Shown in pieces: positions 34,391 through 46,151 of a stretch of DNA of 64,000 bases. Origin of the DNA: Dendrocalamus latiflorus. Its lineage: Eukaryota > Streptophyta > Magnoliopsida > Poales > Poaceae. Under the pieces are notes generated by a model. The model was not told the origin of the DNA. It saw nothing but the letters and a program-made list of their open reading frames with translations, and made no database searches. The DNA is taken from positions 8,056,514 to 8,120,513 of the forward strand of contig CM029631.1 in NCBI GenBank assembly GCA_017311315.1, written 5' to 3'. Every line of letters begins with the position of its first letter. Positions within the stretch are counted from its first letter, which is position 1. Position numbers and translations under genes: made by a program.

Positions 34391-34546
34391 GGATTTTAAC
34401 CTAAACTCTGATACCATGTTATGAATATTGTGTGTATTGATATGAGACCCAAAGGGTCATATATATAGGAGAGTACAAGAGAGATATAAGGAAACAAATA
34501 AGAGTCCTATTCTATCTCTAATACCTTATCTCTAATACCCTTAACA

Positions 34547-36625
34547 TTGCGATATGTGGTAATTTATCTAGAACCATCTAAAATATTCTTAATCTATGAG
34601 CAAGTTGTATCTCAAGTTTTGGAGATTTGCCCAGTTTTGATGTAACCTTATATGTTTTGAGGAAATGTTATAACTTTGGTTAAGATCCATGTGTTTCTTG
34701 GATGGAATAGTTCATAAGATCCTTAGCAAGGTGTGTGCAAAGTTTTAAATCATTTGAACGTGGATTGTATAGTTTGCACCAAATTTGGTTTTGGCTTAGG
34801 CTAATTTTTTCTGTTTTGGGAATAGGGGATCTATCAGATCGCTCTCAAGCTAGGTCAAACCGGCGTGTTGTGACCGGTTAAACCGCACCTCCACGGCCAG
34901 ATCGGTTAGATGCTAAACTTATAAGACCTTGCCTTTTTGGATTGTTGTTTGAATTTAGATTGTCAAATTTAATCTTCTTAGCTCTTTAGCTACTGAAGTG
35001 AAATATTTCTAAAGACTTAGCGAAAGATTTTTAGAATGCAACATTCACCCTTTTCCGTTGCCATTGCCGCTCCTGGAGGGATAATCCATAGCGACATGCC
35101 TGTAGCATATCAAAGCTGGAAAAGCTAGCTTGTCGCCAGCAACTATGATTCCAGGGGACAGCGATGCGTCTTTGGCTTAGCAGCCGGTTGTTTTTTGCTT
35201 ATCATCAATGTGTGCGCCAGCCATGGTCGTTGGTCGAGAGATCGAGCCAGGAGGAGGCAGCTGCAGGGCCAGGGATGGCGATGCGTCCGGTTTGGAAACC
35301 CAAAGCGGCCGCGGCGTAGGGCCGGGAGAATCCGGCTTTGCCCGTCTGCTCGCCAAGCGCATCACATGGTCGCTTCCCCAGCCCGGACCGGAGCCAGAGG
35401 GGAAAGGGAAAGGAGACGAAGCACCAGTACTTAATACTCCACTTACTTCTTCATGTATTTGTGTATGTGTGCGATGTGAGGATCCCACTGCTGTTGATCA
35501 GGAGCCAGTGACATGGGATGTATGGGTCTGCAGTTCTTCGTGTCGAAATTTAACGCTCCAGCCTCCTGCCTCCAGTTTCACTGAAAATCGACAAATGATA
35601 AGAAATCAGAAATATATAGCTTTTTTTTTCAGGTTTCGAAATATTACGTCGAAGCCGCCAATTCGACTTTTCTATTCCCTGAAAACAAATTATGGTACGG
35701 CTAATATCACGTGAGGACAGAGTTTACAAAACAAACTCATCAAAAAGCAAAGGTGAAATATGTGCTCTGCGGCGTTTCGATCTACTAGTGTTCCCTGGTG
35801 CGTCGATGGGAGCCTCACATGTCAGCATCAACAGAACCATATGCAGTGGAATCATTGAAGACATGCTCGAGGAGCGTATAAAGCGACCATATCTGATAGT
35901 ACTAGCTATATATTTTACAGCACTAACTAGGCATGGTGATCAGTTTGTTCAGACTACTTGAGACCGAGCAGGGCCCTGCACATCTAGACAGTCCAATTGA
36001 AAATTTGATCGCCTGAGCTTGCATGCATTCCGAGCTGGCATATATAGGTTGCCGGGTACTATTTTGGAACTTCCCTGTCTTCCTCGGGTGCACAACAAAT
36101 TCTGCGCCTGTTTATATATAGGCTGATCCCGACTTAGACCTGGTGTTCCTGATTTGACTTTTTGAGTGAACCAACAAAGAAGAAAAACCAGAGCCAGGCA
36201 AATGCCTCGCCACGTCTCTATCTATATATCAACATCATGGGATCAAAGCTAGACTACACAGAGATAGCAGAAGGGAGATATATAGTATCGTATGTAGGTA
36301 GCTGGAATCATATATAGACACTTCTTCCTTCACCGGCCACTTGTCACTCTCCTCTCAAGAAAGAAGTCCATTCTCTTCAAGCCTATCTTAATTTGCCTCT
36401 CCTCTGAACCGCACCGTTTCTTCCCTACATATACATAGCCATGATCTGTTTGCCCACACACTACCACTGCTGTTCATCTCTACAGCATCAGGAGGAGGCT
36501 AGGGAGAGATAGCACTTGCGAGTTGCAAGGTACAAGAGAAGGCTGTGGACAACTAATTGCTACTTCCTAACAAGTAGTGATCAGTCACCTGAACAGCCAG
36601 CAAGAGCAGACAGGGAGCTAGCGCA
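34547..36625. other. Intergenic DNA and CLE promoter region, no other gene seen
   Basis: The frame at 35208-35714 (168 codons) has no recognisable domain and is GC-biased only in its first half, so I leave it uncalled. The last 300 bases before 36626 are the probable promoter and leader of the CLE gene, with several TATATA stretches between 36100 and 36440. Confidence 0.4.
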
Positions 36626-37643
36626 ATGGGAGGCATTGGCAGTAGATGCCTGGTCACTGGGCTGGTCTTGCTCATCTGCGTCGTGCTCGTGCTCTTGTCG
36701 GCGACAATGGCGAAAGGCATCAGGACTGGGATTGTTGATGGCACGGGTGCTCCTGGTCCTGCTGTCACAACACAACCTGCCACTGAAGCTACGGCGCCGC
36801 CGGTTGCTACCGCGGCGCCTTCAGAGCAGGCTGCCTTGGATGACCCATACAAGGACAGCAAGAGGAATGTGCCCAATGGGCCTGATCCGATTCACAATAG
36901 GTATTCATCTCATCTGACAGTTTCTTCCTTTCTATAGTTCAAATCATATGGTTCTTGCTTGTGTTTTAGCTCTCTAGCTGGTACAAATATCTTACTAGAG
37001 CTTGCACTGAAAAAAAGGAACTCACAAGTTAAAGGAACTCACAAGTTTGCAGCTTACAACTACCAAATATCTGTTCAGTGCTTGTACAAAGTAAAGTACA
37101 AAGCTCTGATATAATTCATATATACATATACCTGACCGTGTGCTTAGTATTTAACAACTCAAATATCTACAAACTTATGGTTGCAGAATAGCTTAACTAA
37201 GCCGTTAAACATATGTACGTACCCTACTAAAAAATCATCATGAGTGTTTCCACTGTCACAGCGCCAGTGCGTCACCCTCTGAAAAGAAGAGGCACGCCTA
37301 TATACTTCGGCATTTGCGCTTGTCGATGACAGGACGTCTCGCTCAGGGATTCAGTCAAACGGCCATCAGGAACAAGCAAGTAGCTGAAAGAAACAGCAAA
37401 TGATTGCAGTACGCACAACCAAGTACTACTATAGATATCATGCAGTATATAGCTATCTATAGATCCTACCAATCACGCATGCATGCATGGGTCCCATTGA
37501 ACGAGCTACCAACTTGCAAACTGACCTCGATTATATTCACCGTGATTCTTTTTCCTCTGTGCATGTGCCTGACCATGATGCGTTCATGCATTTGCTTTTT
37601 CAGGAGAGCCAGATGGGGAGATGCACCGGCGAAGAGAGTGTAG
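36626..37643 (+). CDS. CLE: CLE peptide precursor (CLE25/26-type), 104 aa
   Basis: Exons 36626-36900 and 37604-37643 (donor AATAG|GTATTC, acceptor TTTTTCAG|GAGAG), ending in TAG. Residues 7-28 are a hydrophobic secretion signal; a variable Ala/Pro/Thr-rich linker follows, and the CLE 12-mer is residues 80-91, RNVPNGPDPIHN. CLE peptides are cut from such precursors and bind LRR receptor kinases to control meristem or vascular development. The NGPDPIHN core is shared with Arabidopsis CLE25 and CLE26, linked to phloem and root signalling. Position 2 is Asn rather than the usual Lys or Arg. The intron splits the codon right after the peptide; without splicing a stop comes at 36935-36937, so the active peptide is encoded either way. 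Exon 2 adds a short basic tail (RRARWGDAPAKRV). The peptide call is strong, the second exon moderate. Confidence 0.85.
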
Positions 37644-40518
37644 AGCGACCGAAGAACATAAAACTGTCTATCAAAGGTAAAAGAAGCTAAAGAGTGAGCA
37701 CACTGATGTGGATTGGAAGGTTCCATGGCTACTTCGATCGCACGCGAGACAGAGAGGCCGATGACGAACAGCCATGGCGGAGGCGGTGGTGGTGCTCATG
37801 ATAGTCGAGGGAGTTATATAGTTATAAGTATGCATGTATTAGAGATCTAGAGGAGGGGGAGGGGGCAGGCACACGCCATGGAACCATCTTTGCTTTGGCC
37901 AAAGTGCTCTGAATCCTCTCATCTCTCTCTTGATGAGTTTTTTTTGTTATTTCTTTTCTTCTCTTTTTTCTTCTTTGGAGGGTTTAATAGTGTTAAAAGG
38001 AGCACTCCACCTCCAAGCTAGCTTGCTAGCTAGTACTTCGTTCACACAGAGTAAAGCTCACACAACGCTCAACTACCGAACAAACAAAGATTCTGGGCAC
38101 AGGTTTTAGCTTTTCTTCTTCCCAATGATCTCTCTTCAATATATAACTAGCAGGGTGGCCCATGTATTTGTGAGACTATATTTGTTTCAAAATTTGTATT
38201 GTCAGATGATATAATTTAGATGTTTGAGAATATATTTACGTATTTTGTAGGCTATTTAGATTTTTAAAGTACCATAAATATGAAAATGACAATAAAAACT
38301 TGAAGGAAAATACAACTTGAGAAACTTAATACAAGTACGAGCTTTGATAGAGGAAACTCATTAAGCATAACAAGAGCATGTAAATAGCATCTAAACTAGG
38401 TGCTAAGGTGAACACATCATTTTTCTCTCTCCACAATATCACTGTTAGTTATTTTTACTCACCTATAGGTGCTAAGACATTCAACATATTCTGACATAGC
38501 GCTAGCCTCCAAGGTTTACTTTGGTGCCATGCAATTTAAGCTTAACATCCACTCCCCCCATCTTTTGGTATCGGGTGCTATGAAATTTCTCTCTCCTATA
38601 ATAGTAGCTTAACATCTAGAAATGCACATACTCTAAGTTATTAGGATTCTTAGAAACGTAACCACTCTCCATCTTGCATGGATCACATAGTTCCATCCCC
38701 CTATTCTTCCTCCATTAATTACTTTTTTCAATATATATGTACATGCACCTCTATTTAATTCAAACAATACATTAATTATGTGTATGACAAATTATCTTAT
38801 TAGTTTACATGATATTATAGTACATTTCTCACTATACACCGATATACCATAGGTGACATACCTTAAATTTATCTTTCCTCATACATTGTCTGCCCCATTC
38901 AACCGTGTGTCTTCTATCTCTTCTCGCCACCGTAGCTTTTTTACTTCAATCTCCAATAGCATTTCTTGATCGATCCCACTTAGTTACTGCCCTTTCCAAT
39001 GCAATACTCCCACGTAGTTATCTTCTATTTCTATCCAATTATCGCTTAATGCCGACCATTGCGACATCAAATACACATACACATACAACCGACGCCGATC
39101 CCTGCCAGGGACACCTATCACACTCTCTCTGGTGGCGCTGAGCTTATTCCCTATGGTGGTGCCATATCTATTCCAAGCTCTTTGCTCCTTTGCTTTTGCA
39201 TGCCTATGCTTCTATTAGCACGAATGCATACATGTATATATACATGCATGATTTTATATATGCTAGATATCCTCTTCTCCCGTGTCGGTCGCTCATATTT
39301 TTGATGTTGGCCAACTGAATGTTTGTGTCTATTTCACTAACCACGACAACCTCCCATCTTTGCAGCAGAGCGGGCAGCATCGCTTTCCCTTGCGTAGCTA
39401 TGATGCCATGAAAAGGAAGAAAAAAGATAAGAAAAAATAAAAGGAAGTATCTTGTGGATTCTTGCCATCACTGGAAAACAACTTGAGCTGGCATGTCTAC
39501 TTTAGTTACTGTCTAACGATATGGAGAATTTTCTCGCCATTGCTGGTGACGCCGTGTCCCACATTAGCGATGGCACGATTCTAGCTACCCAATGGCTCCA
39601 TATCATCCATAACTCGTCTTCGATGTAAAGCTTCATGTCCTCTCTGCCAAGGCTTCTCTACCATCGAGATTCTTTAGTCACTGACTTCTTCAACAACACT
39701 AACGCTCACCACTCGTCATCGCAGCCCTTAACTCCTTTGACTCTAAAAATTATTTTCAACGGCTCTAGCGAGTAGCACGATATTGTCCTTGTTGAGCAGC
39801 TAAGGTGAGCATCGTGATATTGTCCTCATCTCTGCCATTATCGCCTTGGCACTTCGCTTCTCCATGGGGCAGTGTCTTCTTGCATGACAGATTGATGCTA
39901 TTGCACTCTTTCGTGGTCTCCTTCGACACCATGTGTGATATTCTCTTTATAACTTTTAGTTTTATTCTAGATTTCAATTATTTTTTATTGGAGTTCATAT
40001 ACAAATCAAATTAATAACTGTATTTAATTTATTTCAAATTTTTGGTTGTTTAGGATTTTTACTTTCGAATTTGTATGAAAAAATCATATTGTAATTTTTT
40101 TGGAATTCGCATAAAAATACAATTGCTATTTTTTAATTTTTATTCTAAATTATAGTTATTTAAAAATTTTACTTTTAAATTCATATCAAAATAAGATTGT
40201 AAATTTTATTTAGTTATTTTTATTGAAATTCGTATATAAATCTAATTGCTATTTTTGTTTAATTTTAATTGTGAATTATACTTATTTAGGGATTTTAGTT
40301 AGTAATTTGTATGGAAATCAAATTGCTAATTTTACTTAACTTTTATTCCAAATTTTAATTATTTATGAGTTGTACTTCACATAGACTCTTTCTTTTAATC
40401 TAGACCATTATAATCTGGACCCACCATAATTAACGGTATAGGTCTTTCTCTTTTTCACCAATAATATAAAAATTTCTAGGACTTAAGAGCGAACATCATA
40501 CCTTTATTTTCTATCATT
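37644..40518. other. Intergenic, probably transposon-derived, no gene seen
   Basis: From about 38150 the phrase ACTAGCAGGGTGGCCCA looks like a transposon terminus common in grasses, and 40390-40490 (CTAGACCATTATAATCTGG..) looks like another, but the pair could not be shown to belong together. The region 38380-38640 holds MITE-like phrases (GGTGCTAAG, AGCTTAACATC) related to 3560-3780. Short frames at 38905-39304 have no familiar motif. Confidence 0.4.
39958..40385. repeat. AT-rich degenerate tandem array, about five units of 70-85 bp
   Basis: Recurring phrases are ATTGCTA(T/A)TTTT, TTTTATTC(T/C)A(A/G)ATT, AGTTATTTA and AAATTCGTAT(G/A)(A/T)AAATC, appearing in the same order about five times. 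The units are strongly diverged. No coding capacity. Confidence 0.6.
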
Positions 40519-40527
40519 GTAATAATA

Positions 40528-41827
40528 GGGAAAAATCTATTTTTCAACCATAAACTCTAGCCTCATTTCAATTTTCAATCCTGAACTCTAAAACCGTTCA
40601 CTTTACACCTCAAACTCATAAAACCATCTACTTTACCCCCTCAACCCAAATTAGGGTGGTTTTCTACCGACATGTTGTCCGACATGGTGCCAACATGGTG
40701 ATGGTTTTGACACGTGTACATGTTTTTGCTGACAAAGCATCCATGTGGACATCTCACTTAGCAAAAAAAAAAAGAGAGAGAATGTGGCCCACATGTCTTA
40801 CCCCAAGCCTATATTTTTCTTCCTTATCCCCTTCCCCCCACACACGATGGTAGATCCACATCCTTCCATCTCTGGCCACCGCCGCCACCTCCCATTTCTT
40901 CTACCACCAAATTAGCCTCTCCACCACCACCAAAGCCATTGCGGCCATCTCCTCTTGCTGCCGATTCGCGTGCTTCCTTGCTCTCCATAGCACACCACCC
41001 GCGTTTGGCACCGCAAGGTCAATGCCTTGGCGACAATGTTGCCCTCCATCTCCAACGCCAGTAGGAGGTCTGTCGGGAGGGCTCATTGGACAAGGCTTGA
41101 GTGACTACAAGAAGAAGAAAGAGGAAGGGAGGAGAACGAAGCTCAGTGTCGTCAGTCCTATCTCCCATGATCGTCATCGCTGAGCCCTTCGTCGCCAGAT
41201 CTAGTGATTCTGGCGCCAACGAACACGAATTGAGGCTCTTTGTTGCTGGATCTGTTAGGCTCAAGCTCTTCCTCATCGGATCTCGTCGCCTCCTACTATT
41301 CCCTATTGGATCCAATCATTGTCATTTTTCGCCAGCCTTTGGAGCTCACTTCTATGCTGGTCTTCATCGCCATCGAGCTCGTCTCACGTCACCTGCTTGT
41401 CGTCATTGCGGCTGGTAGCACCGCCAGCCTCTTCATCGTCGCCGTGGTCAGCAGCACAATCAGCAACACTAACCCCCATCGTTACTTGGATTCGAGCTTC
41501 TCTGCATCACCACACTTCGGCAGCGACAACGAAGGTCTCAGCGCTGGATTTTTAGAGACAGAGAGGGGAAGAAGCAGGAGGCGCCTGGTAGTGAGAGAGA
41601 GATGAGGAAGAAGAACATGCGAGTGGATACTTGCACATGTGGCTTCCATGTCAATGAAACTAGGACACGTAGACAACACATCGGCGAAAAACCACCACCA
41701 TTTAGGTCAAGGAGGTAAAGTGGATGGCTTTAGGAGTTTGAGGTTGTAAAAAGTGAACAGTTTTAGAGTTTTATGTTGAAAATCAAACCGAATCTAAAAT
41801 TTAGGATTGGAAAGTGAGCTTTTTCTT
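40528..41827. mobile_element. Long-TIR MULE-like element, possible Pack-MULE, 1300 bp
   Basis: The left arm starts GGGAAAAATCTATTTTTCAA and the right arm on the minus strand starts near GAAAAAGCTCACTTTCCAA. The arms align for about 150 bases, sharing CTCTAAAAC(C/T)GTTCACTTT, CCTCAAACTC and AAATTAGGGTGGT or its counterpart. Flanking 9-mers are GTAATAATA (40519-40527) and TTAATAATA (41828-41836), matching at 8 of 9, the size used by Mutator-type transposases. The interior 40850-41620 is of mixed composition with short frames on both strands and no transposase. It may be host DNA picked up by the element, but I do not recognise it. Confidence 0.75.
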
Positions 41828-43061
41828 TAATAATATAATTGATCAGGCAGAGCTTCAAAAGGACTGAAAAAGCAAGGAGGAGCAAAGGTCCCAAGGCCTG
41901 AGTGAGTGGTGCAGTAGTACCAGTCTCACCTCACGGCATTCATGCATGGCATATAGCCACCAATCAAATCAAGAATCTGAAATTCCAAAGGCTGAGGTAT
42001 ATAGGCGATCTGATAATTGGGTCGCTACGGATGCCAAGAAACGTTCTTGCAGAGGTTCTTGTCACGCAGAAAGCAGGAGAGGATAGCCAGAGGCGACCTT
42101 GATTCTTGGGCGTTGGCGTTGGCGTCTTTTGCACACAGACAGGCGCACAGGGGCAGCATCTCTTCGCTTTATCTTTTGCTGCCGCTGCTATCGAGTCACG
42201 CATTTTGATGATTCGGGCTGATTTTGGGCCTTGCACCCCGAGGATGCTATCGCTGGGGAGAACTGACAGACCCGCTTTAAACAAAAGACTAAAAAAAGAC
42301 AAAATTATGAAATAGTGAACTAGAATTCAAAAAAATTAGAAATTGAAACCGAAATAAACGGGCAAAAGAGGCTACTGATTTGCTATATGGGTAGGGTGGT
42401 TCAGTTGCATGGGAATTTGCATACTTGTTCGCCATGGAAATATTCCTGCAGCCAGACACCAGAGTCCAAGGAGGACATGCCTGGCTACATGCAGGGGCAT
42501 GGCAACACAGGAATATAACAGGAACATGGCCGTACTAGCTAGTACTGCTTACTTCACAAGATCGGCATTTGAGTCAGTACATGATTGTTATTTTGGTCAG
42601 TCGTTACAGATCAATTTCTTTAAGAAAAACCCTGGTTTATACAACCAACACAAGAATAAAATACATAAGTACGTGCCTAACTCTTAGGTTAAAGATTCTT
42701 TATTCGTTGCTTGCCGGAGACTGCCAATATTGATCATTGACGTCGGTGTCACCGTCGTCATCCACGTCTAGGCGAATCAGTTTCCAGAAATCAGCGACAA
42801 CTAGAGAACAGGGGAGAGAGACGAGGGGTGGAACGATGGAGTGAGTTGGCTAGGTGTTCCACCATCTCAACGGTTACTAGCCTCTATTCAACAAAATTTG
42901 TGTAGGGATTTCGAGCTCATCTGATCTCTGATAACAAATTCGTTCTATTTTCTACGTACAAGCATTTTACCGTGGTATTGACGGGCTCGTCTGGCTGATG
43001 CCAAACGGAGCGGATCAGCCTATCGGCCACAATTGGGCCATGTGTCAGCCTCACCTGCACG
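41828..43061. other. Intergenic, no gene seen
   Basis: Only short frames without motifs. The last 20 bases include CCTGCACG, the left target duplication of the following hAT element. Confidence 0.45.
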
Positions 43062-43334
43062 TAGAGCTAGGAGTTGGGTCAAGTTTATCCGTGCCAATCT
43101 AAGACCTGGCTGGACTGGCACGAGCATGCCACGTGGCGGGCTGGGCTTGGAAAGCTGGGTCTCAGGCTGGCACGACCCAGCAAGCATGGCCAGCACGGGG
43201 GGCACGGCCGGTACGCCAGCGCCCACGGCAGCCTCGGCCTCCTGCCGCCCTCCCGTCATCATCCCATGGATTCCCACCTCACAAGCCATCACAGAGCAGA
43301 CAGAGAGTAGAGGACTAGTGGGGAAAGAGCATAC

Positions 43335-43531
43335 TAGAGTTCAGCGTCATGCTTGGAGACGAGCGGCGTGAGCTCCTCGAAGCATTGGTTACAGGTTTCG
43401 ACGTCAGTGCGGATGGTGTCGAGCATGGTGCTGGTGGTGTCCTTGTCACCGGCAGCCATGGCCATGTTGGCCTAGTCGAGGCTGTACGCTATGTCGTCGT
43501 ACAACTCCAGGCAGTCCTGGAGCGGGCCCTA
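43335..43531 (-). pseudogene. C-terminal half of a captured pectin methylesterase inhibitor-like gene
   Basis: Read on the minus strand this segment gives GPLQDCLELYDDIAYSLD, an in-frame stop, then MAMAAGDKDTTSTMLD and TDVETCNQCFEEL, ending in a stop near 43335. The L-x-DC-x-E-x-Y-DD block and the TD-x-x-TC block carry the third and fourth conserved cysteines of plant PMEI/invertase-inhibitor domains. PMEI proteins are secreted four-helix proteins that block pectin methylesterase in the wall. The matching N-terminal half lies next to it on the opposite strand. The stop inside the DIAYSLD block and the separation from a start codon make it non-functional as it stands. Family call from motifs only. 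Confidence 0.65.
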
Positions 43532-43547
43532 AGCCAACGGCACCATC

Positions 43548-43883
43548 ATGAGGCCATCGCTTCTTGCCTGCCTCCTCCTTCTCTCTGCGGCGGCGCCGTC
43601 GGCCACAGTCTGCGTGCCGCATAAGCCCAGACCAGGAAAGCCTGCCAGCCCCAGCCTCCCTGCCCTAGTGTTGACGAAGCCGAAGCAGACGCATGCGCCT
43701 GCGCCGCTGAAGCCGACGCCGGTTGCCCCTGGAGGCGACATCGTGAAAGCCCTGTGCGCCAAGATGGACTACCTAGATGTGTGCCAGGTGTCCATCGTGA
43801 AGCAGCCAGTGGGAAAGAAGGTAGAGGGCGGTGGCGTGTTGAGGTTGGCAATGGGCGTGGTGTGCGCCAAGGCGGCTTAGGCA
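43548..43883 (+). pseudogene. N-terminal half of a captured pectin methylesterase inhibitor-like gene
   Basis: The frame begins with a signal peptide (MRPSLLACLLLLSAAAPSA), then a Pro/Lys/Thr-rich linker, then DIVKALCAKMDYLDVC, the C-x8-C pair that opens plant PMEI domains, and VLRLAMGVVCAKAA. A TAG stop follows at 43878-43880 where a related gene would continue with another helix (AKKAAGG is readable after the stop). The next part of the domain is found only on the opposite strand at 43335-43531. The frame could still make a truncated secreted peptide of 110 residues. It has the high GC of a grass exon, unlike the transposase region beside it. Confidence 0.65.
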
Positions 43884-44495
43884 AAGAAGGCGGCGGGCGG
43901 GCTCATTGCTAACCCCGGGAGGGAGGCGGGCGGGGGAGGTGGGGAGAGGAGGTGGCCTGGGGAGGTGGGGGGAGGTGACTGGGGGACGGGGGTAGGAGGG
44001 AGGGGGTCGAGGAAGGATGAGGTGGCCGACGGAGGTTGGGGGAGGGAGGCGACCGGGGGACAGCCAGACAGGGGGAGGAGGAAGGCACCCAAGGAGGAGG
44101 GAGGCGGTCTAGAGAATTTGAGGCGGTAGGGGACTGGGGGTGCCGACCTGCCGGGCCAGTTAGGGTGGGGGAGTAGTAGTCGGGTAATCCCTCACTCCCT
44201 CTAACTCTAGTAGTAGTAGTAGACTAGTAGGAGAGCAGAGAGCTGAGTGTCTGATTCTCTTAGCTAAGAGTTGATTGAGAGAGACAATGGTCGGCGCAAC
44301 GTTCAGACTTTAGAAGAAACGTTCGGGAGAATCAATGCTCAGAAGTTGCAACGTTTGGGAGCAACAGTTCCTTCCTAATGCATATAAATTAACTTTGCTT
44401 CTTATTTCTTCACAAGCTATTCCATCTCTCATCTATTCAACATCCTTCTACACTCACCAAGTTCCCATTTATTCACCAATCACCATCCATCCACT

Positions 44496-45989
44496 ATGCT
44501 ACCAAGGAGTCAGATTACCAAGGAGCTCCTGAGCGGTATGCAAAGGAGTGGAAGGATAAAAAGGACAGCAGGGCGACTTAGTGTAAGCTCCCACCGTCAC
44601 TCTCCTAGTCCTCCTCTGGCTCCAACTCTCGTTAATGCTCATCAGCTCTCACCAAGTATGGGAGACTACGGCATGGATGATAGTCATATAGACGGTACAG
44701 AGAGCTACAATGAGTACTAGGATGGTCCGGAGCCAATGGGGACTCTAGAGTTCCCTTACCGGCCCGCAGGCGACAACATTGGCGGGTTTAGATGAAGGGC
44801 GAATTGTTGACAATGCATAACCTAGAGCCAGGAAATTTGAGATGGCAAAATAGTAGAGATCGTAATTTGTACTTATTGCAATGCTAAATCAACTGTTCAT
44901 ACAGTTGTAGGAACATGACACTTGAACCGGCACTACAAAGCATGTTTATGCAAGATGGCAGCACAGAGATGAGGGGGAGGAGGAGTACAAAAGCAACTAA
45001 ATTTCAAGGCCAATGGCTCTATAAGTACTTGGGGTATACGACCCACTTTTTACCCGTGAGAAAAATGCTAGATATATTGTTTCAGAAGATCAACTGATTA
45101 GGATGGGTGAATGATCCGATGCGGCTTTTGCCTACAGTACCAACATGTTAGTAGGAGAACTACTACATCTGATATTTTACGGATGTATCAAAAGGAACTA
45201 GCAGAGCTGAAAGAACTATTCCTACAAGTTCATTTTTCTTTTGTGATAATCTTAGATATTTGGACATCGTCACACCAGAGAAGTACCTACCTTAGTGATG
45301 TAAGCTATTATCTAGATGATAATTATAAACTGAACAAGAGAGTTATAGGATTTAAAATAATTAATAAATCACACACGGGAGAAGCCATTGCCGAGCGTAT
45401 ACTACATGTACTTGATGATTTTAGGATAGATAATAAAATTATTTCTATAACTCTTGGTAACGCATCGGCAAACACAATGACTATAAACATCTCCACCCCA
45501 AAGTTGCAGACATATATTGGTGATTATGTCCTCCATAAAAAATGTGCATGCCACATCTTGAACTTTGTTGTTCAAGACAATATGCGAACAATTAGTGCAT
45601 ATTTGAATAGTATCCGTGGAAAGACAATCTTGACATCACATTTATGGAAGAAGCTAAAGGGCAAGTCTAAGTCTACTTCTTTATTCTCTCAGCCTCAGGT
45701 GGCCTCCAAGTGAAATTCTGTCTCAGAGCCGAACCACTTCTTGGAGCATAATTTTGTAAATATTGATCCTGATCTTACTAGCAAAGACAAGATAGACTTA
45801 CACGAGTGGTGGAAGAACAACAAGCGAATATTTCCTGTGTTGTCACATTTCGCATGGGATATTCTCCTGGTGCTGGTGTCCACCATCTCTTCAGAAGTGA
45901 CGTTCAGCACAGTAGGGAGAATAATCGAAGAAAGGAGATCATTCCTCATGTCTAGGATGGTGGAGGTAATCACATGCGTAAAAGACTAG
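44496..45989 (+). pseudogene. hAT transposase remnant (BED finger, RNase H-like, C-terminal dimerisation)
   Basis: Pieces are readable in several frames. Near 44862-44945 a BED-type zinc finger is visible (VICTYCNAKSTV, then after a stop HLNRHY). From 45175 to 45650 the RNase H-like core appears: FVIILDIWTSSHQ with the first catalytic Asp, GFKIINKSHTGEAIAERI, then SITLGNASANT, where the expected second catalytic Asp of the LDNASAN-type motif is Gly. KKCACHILNFVVQDN follows. From 45741 to 45989 the C-terminal dimerisation region is present (DLHEWWKNN, VSTISSEVTFSTVGRIIEER). The middle insertion domain is missing between about 45640 and 45730, and several stops interrupt the frame. It resembles plant RICESLEEPER/BED hAT proteins and cannot be active. 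Confidence 0.85.
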
Positions 45990-46092
45990 GAATTAACTAA
46001 AAAGCGGTAACATCATCAACTAGAGGATCCTGAAATCGTGTAGGCGTACGCTGACCTCCAATGCATGAACGACCTGGATATTGATGAATAGA

Positions 46093-46094
<2 letters not shown>

Positions 46095-46147
<53 letters not shown>
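46095..46147. repeat. AT dinucleotide microsatellite, about 26 units
   Basis: An uninterrupted AT run lies just downstream of the transposase remnant, inside the hAT element. It is likely to be length-variable between individuals. Confidence 0.95.

Positions 46148-46151
<4 letters not shown>

Larger units (their letters stand above)
32890..34546 (-). mobile_element. Compact non-autonomous LTR retrotransposon (TRIM/LARD-like), 1657 bp
   Basis: Two 130-bp LTRs (32890-33019 and 34417-34546) appear identical base for base. On the minus strand they begin TGTTAAGGGTATTAG and end ATATTCATAACA. Directly beside the LTR at 34406-34416 is CTCTGATACCA, the complement of TGGTATCAGAG, the tRNA-iMet primer-binding site, so the element reads right to left. 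At the other end a G-rich polypurine tract (CCCCCCC on plus at 33020-33026) abuts the second LTR. Flanks are TTGTG and TTGCG, a 5-bp target duplication with one C/T difference. The 1.4-kb interior has no gag, protease, RT or integrase. LTR identity implies a very recent insertion that needs enzymes from an autonomous partner. Confidence 0.9.

Noticed and set aside
35208..35714. 168-codon plus-strand frame upstream of the CLE gene
   Set aside because: Abrupt composition change within the frame and no recognisable homology.
46095..46147. AT run as a functional promoter element
   Set aside because: It is a pure dinucleotide microsatellite inside a dead transposon.
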